Assembly: GCA_000375685.1 (NCBI GenBank)
Contig: AQVQ01000022.1
Span: 1 to 18,548 of the forward strand
DNA: 18,548 nt
Reading direction: 5' to 3'
From: a crenarchaeote SCGC AAA261-N23
Lineage (GTDB): Archaea > Thermoproteota > Thermoprotei > Gearchaeales > Gearchaeaceae
Shown: piece by piece, positions 7,974-15,385 of the stretch
Layout of the letters: each line of letters begins with the position of its first letter
Position numbering within the stretch: the first letter of the stretch is position 1
Notes under the pieces: generated by a model
Database searches by the model: none
Seen by the model: the letters and a program-made list of their open reading frames with translations, nothing else
What the model was told of the DNA's origin: nothing
Position numbers and translations under genes: made by a program

Positions 7974-8288
7974 ATGGTATCCGATAGAGTAGTTGGAGCA
8001 GGCATATTAGTTGTTTCAGTTATAGTAATTTTAATATACTTAATTTGGGTACTGATTGCACCGTTGGTACCTAGTGCTTTTCCAGATTGGTTCACCAGTC
8101 TAAACACGCAGCTTTGGTTTCTAAGAGCTCCAATTCTTGTTGCAGTATTCGCATTAGGCGGCATAGCAGCATGGATAGGATGGACAATTTTAACGACTCC
8201 TCCTCCCAAGCCAATAGAAGAAATTCAAAAAGAAATTGAAAAGGAATTATCAAAAGAACCACCTCCACCACCTCCTGAAAAGAAATAA
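7974..8288 (+). CDS. Conserved crenarchaeal two-helix membrane protein with proline-rich tail
   Basis: The start at 7974 is chosen from the TATA position and gives a 104-residue protein beginning MVSDRVVGAG. It has two hydrophobic helices (about 8-30 and 54-75) separated by a Trp- and Pro-containing loop. After these come TTPPPKPIEEIQKEIEKEL, an acidic amphipathic stretch, and a PPPPPP run just before a Lys end. The M-V-x-D-R-V-V-G opening and the TTPPPKPIEEIEKEIEKE-like tail match, from memory, a small protein family spread through Crenarchaeota with no assigned function. The tail is presumably cytosolic and could bind a partner. It stands alone between a divergent prenyltransferase and the helicase 37 bp downstream, which may be read from its own promoter. 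Confidence 0.75.
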   Translation: MVSDRVVGAGILVVSVIVILIYLIWVLIAPLVPSAFPDWFTSLNTQLWFLRAPILVAVFALGGIAAWIGWTILTTPPPKPIEEIQKEIEKELSKEPPPPPPEKK

Positions 8289-8325
8289 ATTTTTCTTTAT
8301 TGTTTTACTATATTTTTATTAGCTT
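8289..8325 (+). promoter_or_regulatory. T-rich spacer: possible terminator and weak promoter
   Basis: The 37 bases between the two plus-strand genes contain T-rich runs (TTTTTCTTT at about 8290-8298 and TATATTTTTA at about 8309-8318). U-rich tracts terminate archaeal transcription, and the second run could also be a weak TATA element, though it sits only about 8-17 nt from the helicase GTG. No hairpin is present. Confidence 0.3.
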
Positions 8326-11103
8326 GTGTTAGGTTCAATTATTTACTCACTTCATGATGATTTGGTTAAGATTTTACCTAAATACGGATACAATAAGCTT
8401 ACAAATATTCAGGAATTGGCAATACCTAAAATTCTCTTTGATAACAAAGATCTCTTCATTATTTCACCAACGGGTTCGGGCAAAACTGAAGCAGTATTTT
8501 TTCCCATAATTTCTTTAATTCTTAAGGACAAATCAAAAAAACTTTTTGCTATTTATATTACACCTCTCCGATCACTCAACAGGGATATTTTTAAGAGAAT
8601 GAAAGACATTTGTGAAGAATTAGGAATAAAAATTTCTGTTCTTCATGGAGATACTCCAAGATCTGAAAGAAGGGAAATTTATAAAGACTTTCCCCACATT
8701 TTAATTACTACTCCTGAAACTTTCGATGCGTTGACAGCTTTAGATTTATTTACATCAAATTTAAGCAATTTAAACTTCATCGTAATAGATGAAATGCATG
8801 AACTTATTGAAGGAAAAAGAGGTTTAAGTCTGATACTTTCAATAGAGAGGATTAAGTTTCAAACTAAGAAGAAATTCAGAATTATAGCCCTTTCAGCAAC
8901 ATTGAATGATCCCATAGAAATTTCAAGTTATATTTTTAAAAAAGAATTTTCTATCATTAAATCCCCGTTTTCGAGGTCTGCTGATATAAAGATATTTCTA
9001 TCAGAAAAAAACCATATGGAAAGTTTCATTAAAATTCTTCATGAAATATTCAAAGAAAATAAATCACTAATAATATTCACGAATACCCGCAGTTTGGCTG
9101 AGTACATAGGATATACGCTAAAAGAAAGACTTAACTTTGAAGTAGAAGTTCACCATAGTAGTCTAGGTAAGGATATAAGAGAAAGTGTTGAAAGCGAACT
9201 TAAGAAGGGTAAATTAAAAGCAGTAATAGCAACAAGTTCTTTGGAGCATGGCATTGATATGCCATTTGTAGATGCGGTATTTCAATATGGTTCGCCCATT
9301 CAAAGTTCTATATTGAAGCAAAGAGTGGGAAGGTCGATGCATAAGGAAAAGTTGATTTCTAAGGGATACATCATGACATTTAATCCTGTTGAAGCTTTAG
9401 AAAGCTATGTAATAGCTAAAAGGGCTAATGAAGACAATCTGGAAAGAATGAAAGTACATAAGCTTCCAATAGATTTGCTTGTTCATCATATTGTAGGTTT
9501 ACTTCTTTGTTTAGGGAAGATAAAAATTCAGCAACTCTATGATCATATAAAGAGTATAAAATTATTCGAAAATCTTAGCTACGAAGATTTTTTAAACTTA
9601 ATATCTGTTTTAAGAACGGCCAAATTATGCTTTGAAAAGGATGACTTTTTGTTTCCTTTTAAAGCTAAATGTAAACAATATTATTTTGATACAATTTCTA
9701 CAATTTTCGAAGAACCCCTTTATACGTGCTTTGATATTTCAACAAGAAAAATGGTAGGTAAAGTTGATGGTTCATATATTCTTAACGCATATTCAAACAA
9801 TAATGGCATAGTGCTTGCAGGGAAAGCTTGGAAAGTTGTTTCAATAGATGAAGAAAACATGCGATGCGACTTACAACCTATTACAGAATCTTCAGAAATC
9901 CCTATATGGTCTGGAGAGTTGCTTCCTGTTAGTAAGGAAGTTGCGATGGAGGTATTTGACCTAATATATGAACTATTAAAAAATCCAAAAAGCATAGAGA
10001 CTTTAGAGTATTCAAATAATCTCATAAAGCTAGATGAACATGCTATTAATTCCATCAAGTCTTTTCTCAACGATTTAACATTGAATTATCTAAAATTGAA
10101 CAGCAAAGTTTTCATAATAGAAAAATGGAATAGGATAATATCTTTAATAAATCCTTCAGGCACAAAAATAAACAGAACCTTATCGGTATTTTTAAAGGGG
10201 ATATTTGGAGAGAGAATTATTTCAATCGTTGAACATCCCTACGGTCTTATTCTTTATTTTAACAAAGAAATTAGCACAAAAGATCTGATTAATTACATAT
10301 TCAAAATTCCTCAACTTGTAGACAAAGATAAAATGTTTCTTAAAGAGCTTTTTATAAAAGATGGAAGGTATGTTTCAACGTTAAGAAGGATTGCATTATT
10401 TCTTGGATTGATTAGCAAGGATAAAATATACAAAGTTCCTCTAAAAATTTTAAGGAGTTTGAACGATTCATATGCAGGGGATTTTGCATTGTATGAATTT
10501 CTCTATAGAATATTAGAATATGATGAATTTGAAGAAATTATAGACGAATTAATTAAAAGAAAAATTATTTTATTAGAACTAAGAGAACCATCACCTTTTA
10601 CTAGAATTTACTTAGGAAAGGTTCCTTATTTTAGGGATATTGTTAAAGAACAAAGCCTTGTAAATTTATATGAAGCGGTGGAAAAACGCTTGTTTAACGA
10701 GCAAATGTACTTTTTATGTATAGCATGTAAAAATAATTTTTATAAAAAGATTGCGGATTTGCCTGAAAAGGTTTACTGCGAAAAATGTGGTTCAGTAAAA
10801 GTAGCATGCTTAAATCCCTATGATGAAGAAATCATGGAAGCAGCAAAGGCCTTCATAAATTCAAACAGTAAGATTCTTAAAAATAAATTTAGGAACAATT
10901 TTGCTAGGATTCTCCTAAGTTCTGAAATAATTTCTTTATATGGGAAAACGGCAGCGATGGTAATGGCTGCACACGGAATAGGACCTGAGTTTGCCAGAAG
11001 AATTCTTATAGGCTGGAAAGGAGATAAGAATGAGTTAATAAAAAACATTATTGAATATGAGATTAAGTTTTCTCAAACTAAAAAATTCTGGAAAAGCAAT
11101 TAG
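8326..11103 (+). CDS. lhr: Lhr-type SF2 DNA helicase with C-terminal zinc ribbon
   Basis: This is an ATP-dependent 3'-5' helicase of the large-helicase-related family, linked to DNA repair and replication-fork processing. The 925-residue protein has motif I SPTGSGKT (47-54), Ib TTPETFD (128-134), II DEMH (155-158), III SAT (190-192), IV IIFTNTRSLAEYIG (249-262), V ATSSLEHGIDM (302-312) and VI QRVGRSMH (332-339). A winged-helix and Lhr-specific middle region follows. A zinc ribbon has cysteines C798, C801, C818 and C821, and a helical end carries GPEFARRIL and TKKFW, as in archaeal Lhr proteins of about 900-950 residues. Motif VI is odd: the usual Gly before the final His is Met338. Start is GTG; no better one is visible. 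The stop codon overlaps the convergent gene's stop by 4 bp. Confidence 0.9.
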   Translation: MLGSIIYSLHDDLVKILPKYGYNKLTNIQELAIPKILFDNKDLFIISPTGSGKTEAVFFPIISLILKDKSKKLFAIYITPLRSLNRDIFKRMKDICEELGIKISVLHGDTPRSERREIYKDFPHILITTPETFDALTALDLFTSNLSNLNFIVIDEMHELIEGKRGLSLILSIERIKFQTKKKFRIIALSATLNDPIEISSYIFKKEFSIIKSPFSRSADIKIFLSEKNHMESFIKILHEIFKENKSLIIFTNTRSLAEYIGYTLKERLNFEVEVHHSSLGKDIRESVESELKKGKLKAVIATSSLEHGIDMPFVDAVFQYGSPIQSSILKQRVGRSMHKEKLISKGYIMTFNPVEALESYVIAKRANEDNLERMKVHKLPIDLLVHHIVGLLLCLGKIKIQQLYDHIKSIKLFENLSYEDFLNLISVLRTAKLCFEKDDFLFPFKAKCKQYYFDTISTIFEEPLYTCFDISTRKMVGKVDGSYILNAYSNNNGIVLAGKAWKVVSIDEENMRCDLQPITESSEIPIWSGELLPVSKEVAMEVFDLIYELLKNPKSIETLEYSNNLIKLDEHAINSIKSFLNDLTLNYLKLNSKVFIIEKWNRIISLINPSGTKINRTLSVFLKGIFGERIISIVEHPYGLILYFNKEISTKDLINYIFKIPQLVDKDKMFLKELFIKDGRYVSTLRRIALFLGLISKDKIYKVPLKILRSLNDSYAGDFALYEFLYRILEYDEFEEIIDELIKRKIILLELREPSPFTRIYLGKVPYFRDIVKEQSLVNLYEAVEKRLFNEQMYFLCIACKNNFYKKIADLPEKVYCEKCGSVKVACLNPYDEEIMEAAKAFINSNSKILKNKFRNNFARILLSSEIISLYGKTAAMVMAAHGIGPEFARRILIGWKGDKNELIKNIIEYEIKFSQTKKFWKSN

Positions 11104-11342
11104 CTGTATTTTTCTTTAAAATTTCTTAAATTTCTTTTAAAGAAGTACCTTGTTATTCCATACCAAATTAATAACCATACCGCAAACAAGGCGACACCAA
11201 AAATTGAGTTTAGTATTCTAAAAATCCATGATTTTTGTAAAGCTAAAGTTGTTACAATGTAAGCTATTGCGTAAGAAAATATTGTAAACAATATCCAAGA
11301 AACAATGATTAGAAAGATCATGAAGATAATATTTTTTTTCAT
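11100..11342 (-). CDS. Small membrane protein coupled to the AglH-like gene
   Basis: The 80-residue protein has two clear hydrophobic helices (about 4-30, and 41-62 ending in WLLIWYGI) and a basic tail (FFKRNLRNFKEKYS). The frame extends 16 codons upstream, but the ATG at 11342 is preferred because it overlaps the TGA of the upstream transferase as ATGA, the same coupling seen twice elsewhere in this window. I do not recognise the family. The position suggests an accessory subunit for, or co-expression with, the membrane glycosyltransferase. Its stop codon overlaps that of the convergent helicase. Confidence 0.6.
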   Translation of the reverse strand: MKKNIIFMIFLIIVSWILFTIFSYAIAYIVTTLALQKSWIFRILNSIFGVALFAVWLLIWYGITRYFFKRNLRNFKEKYS

Positions 11343-12325
11343 ATCTTTGTCAAGAAAGAAGTTAAAATAGCAAGAGCTGAGGAAAAGCATGATAGAATGA
11401 AGAACACCCTCGCAACTTCATATTCTTTTAAAGGGCCTGCTGACAAAATTAACCTCATCAAAGATATCGGGGCCTTTTCATCTTGGGATGGAAAAAGCAT
11501 ATTCCCCTTTAATATGACAGGTTTATTCTTTATTTCTCTTCTTTCAAATAATCTACCTACTGAGGAAAGAACATAGAACCCATGCATGATGTAAGGAAGC
11601 ATTGCAACCATGACGACAACTTCAAATCTAAAAATTATTGCAATAGCTCCTAGAAGTCCTCCGACGAAAAAATCTCCAGCATTACCCATAAAAACTTTTG
11701 CTGGATATTTATTGTAATTATAAAAAGCAAGCAAGCTTGCAAAGATAATTAAAAGCATAGGAATCGCGTATATTTTCCCATCAAAAATACTAACTATTAC
11801 CAAAGAAACAAATATAGGTATTGTAAGCAAAGGTGTGGCCCCGTTTATTACATCGAGCATATTTACTGCGTTACTTGTAACAGCAATTCCAATAGGCACT
11901 AATATAGGATATAATATGATCAAACTCGTTACAGGTAGAAAAGGTAAGGCTGGATGTGGGTTATAAGAAAATGTAACAAGTATAGGGATTCCTCCTAATA
12001 ATGTCAGCACAGGTTTAAGTTTCCCTCCAAGATTGTATATATCATCGAATAAGCCCACGATTCCTGTAATCAATCCTGTTAGCAATATCAAAAGATATTT
12101 CGTAAGAGGCAATGTTAAATAAAGCAAAATTGTTGTAATTATCAAAGATATTATTATTGCCAATCCTCCCATATCAGCTACTTCAGGAAAGTTAGGCTTA
12201 TGTATATCTATTCCAACTTTACCTTTATTTTTCATGAACCTAATTAAAGGGGGTGTCAGAGTATAGGTAGCTACAAAGCTAATCAATGGTAAAAATATGG
12301 AAGCTAAAACGATGTCCAAGTTCAT
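11339..12325 (-). CDS. aglH: UDP-GlcNAc:dolichyl-phosphate GlcNAc-1-phosphate transferase (AglH-like)
   Basis: It transfers a sugar 1-phosphate from a UDP-sugar to a lipid phosphate at the inner membrane face, the first step of lipid-linked oligosaccharide synthesis for protein N-glycosylation. The 328-residue protein has about ten membrane helices and the family motifs. These are VADMGGLAI (49-57), the Mg-binding FDDIYNLGGKLKP (93-105, D94-D95), NAVNMLDVINGA (152-163) and the FMGNAGDFFVGG catalytic loop (212-223, D218). The late cytosolic loop GRLFERREIKNKP (257-269) follows. The absence of a peptidoglycan pathway in archaea favours the Alg7/AglH role over MraY or WecA. The sugar may be GlcNAc or a relative. 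A TATA box 24 nt upstream supports leaderless translation from this ATG, and the downstream small membrane gene is coupled by ATGA. Confidence 0.88.
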   Translation of the reverse strand: MNLDIVLASIFLPLISFVATYTLTPPLIRFMKNKGKVGIDIHKPNFPEVADMGGLAIIISLIITTILLYLTLPLTKYLLILLTGLITGIVGLFDDIYNLGGKLKPVLTLLGGIPILVTFSYNPHPALPFLPVTSLIILYPILVPIGIAVTSNAVNMLDVINGATPLLTIPIFVSLVIVSIFDGKIYAIPMLLIIFASLLAFYNYNKYPAKVFMGNAGDFFVGGLLGAIAIIFRFEVVVMVAMLPYIMHGFYVLSSVGRLFERREIKNKPVILKGNMLFPSQDEKAPISLMRLILSAGPLKEYEVARVFFILSCFSSALAILTSFLTKI

Positions 12326-12348
12326 AGAGAATTTACAAAAATTGTTTC

Positions 12349-12356
12349 TTATAAAT
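12349..12356 (-). promoter_or_regulatory. TATA box for the AglH-like gene
   Basis: On the minus strand this reads TTTATAAG, 24 nt before the ATG at 12325, consistent with a leaderless transcript. The rest of the 200-bp gap (12326-12525) holds a short 5-bp inverted repeat (arms 12407-12411 and 12420-12424) and a 10-bp palindrome ATTATATAAT near 12434-12443, neither with a convincing role. Confidence 0.55.
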
Positions 12357-12505
12357 TATATTGCAATAAATGGAAAATCAAAGGAAAAATTAGGATAGGC
12401 TTTTTAAGAACAATTATAAGTTCTCTATTTCAGGAATTATATAATCCATTCCAAAAGTGCTAATCTTTCAAAGCTATAAGGTTATTGAATTAAAGAATAG
12501 GATGC

Positions 12506-12510
12506 AAAAA
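12506..12510 (-). terminator. T-run downstream of tRNA-Trp
   Basis: Read on the minus strand, a TTTTT run lies 15 nt past the discriminator base of the tRNA. A U-tract without a hairpin is typical of archaeal termination. Confidence 0.4.
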
Positions 12511-12525
12511 TTATTCATGTATAAA

Positions 12526-12653
12526 TGGGGCCGAGGGGACTCGAACCCCCGACCTTTGGGTTTCACCGCTCCAGAACATCATCATCGCCATTCGGCTCAA
12601 AGATATTCGTACGCTCTGGAGCCCAACGCCCTACCTTGCTAGGCTACGACCCC
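12526..12653 (-). tRNA. trnW: tRNA-Trp (anticodon CCA) with a 54-nt intron
   Basis: Read on the minus strand, the full cloverleaf folds. The acceptor stem pairs GGGGTCG with CGGCCCC (one G-U pair) and the D stem pairs GCCT with GGGC. The anticodon stem pairs TTGGG with CCCAA around loop CTCCAGA (anticodon CCA at 12617-12619), and the T arm pairs GGGGG with CCCCT around TTCGAGT. The variable region has five bases. The discriminator is A (12526), as expected for archaeal tRNA-Trp, and CCA is not encoded. The anticodon stem closes only if 12562-12615 is removed, placing an intron at the canonical position between bases 37 and 38 (the exact cut is ambiguous by one A). The mature tRNA is 74 nt. 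A TATA-like TTTTAAATAA at 12681-12690 (minus strand) lies 28 nt upstream, inside the 3' end of the surface-protein gene. Confidence 0.93.
12562..12615 (-). other. tRNA-Trp intron with box C/D-like elements
   Basis: The 54-nt intron contains ATGATGA (12585-12579), an exact box C consensus. It is followed by exactly 12 nt and then GTGA (12566-12563), one base from box D. Within the 12-nt spacer TCTGGAGC is complementary to GCTCCAGA, the tRNA's own anticodon loop. Counting five bases up from GTGA reaches the G that pairs with C34. Upstream, TTGA (12600-12597) and an 11-nt GCC/GGC mini-hairpin precede the box C-like element, as a D'-C' unit would. No second box C is seen. The same complementarity may simply fold the precursor for splicing, although the 3' side would then carry a bulge longer than the canonical three bases. 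Confidence 0.4.
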
Positions 12654-12664
12654 TTTTTCTATTT

Positions 12665-14476
12665 TTACTTTTTAACCACTTTATTTAAAAGTATTTTTCT
12701 AATTAAATACGCACAAGCTATTGCTTCAGATATTATTGCTACTAAATAAAAATACAAGTAAATATCTGTAGAAGAGCTTTTTATGGTTGTTAGATACAGA
12801 TCTATATTTTTGTTAGAATTGATTAAAATGCTTAAAGAAATATTGTAGTGACCAAATGCCTTAGCTTCAACTTGATATGTTCCAAATGGAAGAAAGAAAT
12901 TTGAACTACCAGCTGGGAGAGTAAAGTTTATTATTGTTAAATTGTTAGATTTCACAATTAAAGTTGAATTTTTTATAAGTCCATTCTCATCCTTTATTGA
13001 AAAGTTCACAGCATATAGAGTAAGGTATACTATTTGGTATGTAAAAGGAATAAATGGAATTTCGCTTATATTCAACATTCTGGATGATAAAGTTATCCCG
13101 TATAAGTGAAGATAAAAATTTTTTATTTCCTTATCAATAAAAATGAATCTGCCAAACTGAGCGTTGTATGCTGAATTGTTTACTAGCATAACATAATTAT
13201 CAATATCTTGATTAGTAGCTTTATTGTAAAAGCTTATCATAGAAATTGGATGAACAACATTATCTAAACTTACTCCAAATAAATTGTTTTCTTCTTCAAT
13301 TAGTGCAAAGTAAATATTTTTCAGCATGTTTACTTGGTCGCTTAAAAAAATCTGGCTTAGAGTCGTGTAATCCATGCTTAAAACTCCACTATAATTGTAT
13401 TGAGCGTCGCTTGCTTTAACTGTATTATTAATTTTGTAATTTAAATTATCGCAAGTTCCAATACAATTCTTGCTGGAAGCAAGTTCTACGTTAGATGTAG
13501 AATTTGAAGAAGTTCCAGAAGAAAGTATATTAAAAATGCTTACTTTTCCATTATTCTTTAATGATAGCATAGTAGTTGTATATGTAGAATTTATCGAAAG
13601 ATCACTTCTGTAGACATTTATCTTTACATAAATCAGGCCCGTTGATAAATAATCAGGGTTGATGTTCAAAGAAACATTCTTACTAATTTCATAATTGTAA
13701 AAATCATTCTTAAGAATTTTCATAACAAAAAAGAAATATGCTGTTGAATTTCCAACTTTCTTTGTTATAACCAAATATTTACTTATTTCTATATGAAGAA
13801 TATCAAAAGTTTGTACTTTTAAGGTAGAATTTGGGAGGTAATTTATTAATAGGGAGAATATTAATCTGGAAACATTGCCGTTTAATTGTGAAAATCCTTG
13901 ATTGACAACTAAATATCCTATTTTATTTTTTACGTTGTTAACTTTGGCAATAATTGGGACGTTGGTATAATTTAAGAAGGATGAATTAGTTACCAAGGCA
14001 GGAATTAATACGGGATTTAAAAATTTAGATGAAAAAGTTATAAAATATGAGAATGATAAACCGTTTGAATACAATCCACTAGAATAATTAAAAAGATTTA
14101 CGTAAATACGATTATCAACTAAGGTAATGTTGTAATTAAAAGTTTGGGAAGTTGAGGTTGAAAAAGTAATAGTCCAGATTCCAGCTGAATCATTTTCAGT
14201 GAATGTATAAATTTTGATTGGTTTCATATTATTTGAAATATATTGCGATGCGTTTCGAATTTTTCCCAAAGGATCAATCAATTTAAAGTGCAAATTTTGA
14301 TTACTTGAGATCCAAACACTTTGACCATAAGTTAGCACTAAAGATCCCAAAGAAATATCGATTAAAGAATTAGGCGATGGTCCTATCAAAATGTATGTAT
14401 CTTGTTCACCATATATTTTATAAGGGAATAAAAGAATAGCAATAATTAAAACGGTAATTATTGCTTTACTTCTCAT
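12665..14476 (-). CDS. Exported, membrane-anchored, sequon-rich surface protein
   Basis: The 603-residue protein starts with a signal peptide or anchor (MRSKAIITVLIIAILLFPYKIYG, about 1-23) and ends with one membrane helix (about 572-594) followed by a short basic cytosolic tail. Everything between would lie outside the cell. It carries about twenty N-x-S/T sequons, for example NYSSG, NSTAY, NNSAY and INFTL, which predicts heavy N-glycosylation. It is rich in N, S, Y and I and beta-strand-like throughout. A segment near 500-565 (YAVNFSIKDENGLIKNSTLIV to FGTYQVEAKAFGHYNISLS) resembles a carboxypeptidase-regulatory-like or PEGA beta-sandwich. Two cysteines four apart (CIGTC, mid-protein) are the obvious pair. 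I do not recognise a family. Its start overlaps the upstream stop as ATGA, placing it last in the MoxR-DUF58 operon. Confidence 0.75.
   Translation of the reverse strand: MRSKAIITVLIIAILLFPYKIYGEQDTYILIGPSPNSLIDISLGSLVLTYGQSVWISSNQNLHFKLIDPLGKIRNASQYISNNMKPIKIYTFTENDSAGIWTITFSTSTSQTFNYNITLVDNRIYVNLFNYSSGLYSNGLSFSYFITFSSKFLNPVLIPALVTNSSFLNYTNVPIIAKVNNVKNKIGYLVVNQGFSQLNGNVSRLIFSLLINYLPNSTLKVQTFDILHIEISKYLVITKKVGNSTAYFFFVMKILKNDFYNYEISKNVSLNINPDYLSTGLIYVKINVYRSDLSINSTYTTTMLSLKNNGKVSIFNILSSGTSSNSTSNVELASSKNCIGTCDNLNYKINNTVKASDAQYNYSGVLSMDYTTLSQIFLSDQVNMLKNIYFALIEEENNLFGVSLDNVVHPISMISFYNKATNQDIDNYVMLVNNSAYNAQFGRFIFIDKEIKNFYLHLYGITLSSRMLNISEIPFIPFTYQIVYLTLYAVNFSIKDENGLIKNSTLIVKSNNLTIINFTLPAGSSNFFLPFGTYQVEAKAFGHYNISLSILINSNKNIDLYLTTIKSSSTDIYLYFYLVAIISEAIACAYLIRKILLNKVVKK
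12681..12690 (-). promoter_or_regulatory. TATA-like box for tRNA-Trp
   Basis: TTTTAAATAA on the minus strand ends 28 nt before the first tRNA base, the expected distance for initiation at or just before G1. It lies within the last codons of the upstream surface-protein gene, so the tRNA can be expressed independently of that operon. Confidence 0.5.
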
Positions 14477-15384
14477 TTTGAATTTAGAACTAAGTTAATC
14501 AATAGTAAAGCTAAAGGAAGTGCAACCAAAGTTATCATGAAAATAGGGGAGTTAGCGTATATAATGTAAAGAAAATAAATACTTATTAAAGAAGCCAAAA
14601 CTGATACTATTAAAATTATTGAATAAGATTTAAGAAGATTAAGAAAGCTATGTGTGATTATCGTCCAATTTTTCAATTCTTCTTCAAATCTAATTCTATT
14701 AACCATAATCGAAAGAATTAAATACAAGCTTATTACAATCACCAATGAAGAAATTTGAATACTAGAAAGATTTGGGATGGATCCTTCTAATATGTTTTTA
14801 CCGCTCACATTGATGGGAATGTTGTTTATTATAGAATAAATTAAGTAGAAAAATTGGGCAAGAGAATAAACTTCAAACACTCCTAGGTTTTGTATATTCT
14901 CTAGTGTTATATTGCCTGTTTTGAACACTCCGTTCATGAATGAAATGTAGATAAACAATATTAAGAAAGTAAGAGGCAAAGCTAAAGGATTTATGCTTTT
15001 CCTTGGCATATTGAATAGAGAAAGTAGATTTATAATGGGGAAAAATACAGTGTAGCCCACTAAAGGTATTGTCAAGAAAACTGTAAATAAAGAGATGTTG
15101 TTTAGATAGTTTATTCCATAAATTAAGGGATAAAAGCTAGAAAACAAAAATAGTATCATGGAAATATAGTTTATTTCTCTTTTGTTGAATCTAAACAAAA
15201 ATAGAAGTTGATAAATTAAGCTGGTTAACATCACAATACCAAAAACACTTGATGGATATTCAATTGAAAAAAGTAATGTATAATATAATATAAATATATA
15301 GTATGAATTAAATATTATCTGAAGATTCAATAGAAAAAATAACAAAATTATAATAAAAAGAAATATTTGAAAATATCTTATCAT
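14473..15384 (-). CDS. Polytopic membrane protein of the MoxR-DUF58 operon
   Basis: The 303-residue protein consists almost wholly of hydrophobic helices, about eight. There is a more polar stretch near 155-205 (FKTGNITLENIQNLGVFEVY to NVSGKNILEGSIPNLSS) that would lie outside the cell and contains sequons, and a cytosolic loop near 230-245 (NRIRFEEELKNW). No transporter or enzyme motif is visible and I cannot name a family. It begins one base after the DUF58 stop and its own stop overlaps the next start as ATGA. It is probably a membrane partner of the DUF58/MoxR pair or of the surface protein encoded next. Confidence 0.65.
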   Translation of the reverse strand: MIRYFQIFLFIIILLFFLLNLQIIFNSYYIFILYYTLLFSIEYPSSVFGIVMLTSLIYQLLFLFRFNKREINYISMILFLFSSFYPLIYGINYLNNISLFTVFLTIPLVGYTVFFPIINLLSLFNMPRKSINPLALPLTFLILFIYISFMNGVFKTGNITLENIQNLGVFEVYSLAQFFYLIYSIINNIPINVSGKNILEGSIPNLSSIQISSLVIVISLYLILSIMVNRIRFEEELKNWTIITHSFLNLLKSYSIILIVSVLASLISIYFLYIIYANSPIFMITLVALPLALLLINLVLNSK

Positions 15385-15385
15385 A

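Noticed and set aside
7829..8209. N-terminal extension of about 127 residues in frame with the cis-prenyltransferase
   Set aside because: It runs antisense to the two-helix membrane protein gene and across both divergent TATA boxes, and no prenyltransferase of this type has such a domain.
12407..12424. Short inverted repeat (AGAAC / GTTCT, 8-base loop) and the nearby palindrome ATTATATAAT
   Set aside because: A five-base stem and an AT palindrome are expected by chance in DNA this AT-rich, and no transcript or regulator can be tied to them.
12562..12615. Complete dual box C/D guide RNA like the euryarchaeal tRNA-Trp intron
   Set aside because: Only one exact box C is present, no true CTGA occurs in the intron, and no guide for base 39 can be found; at most a partial guide is supportable.
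12457..12749. Plus-strand open frames across the tRNA
   Set aside because: They read through the antisense of a well-folded tRNA-Trp and its intron; translations such as WGRGDSNPRPLGF are a familiar artefact of tRNA antisense.
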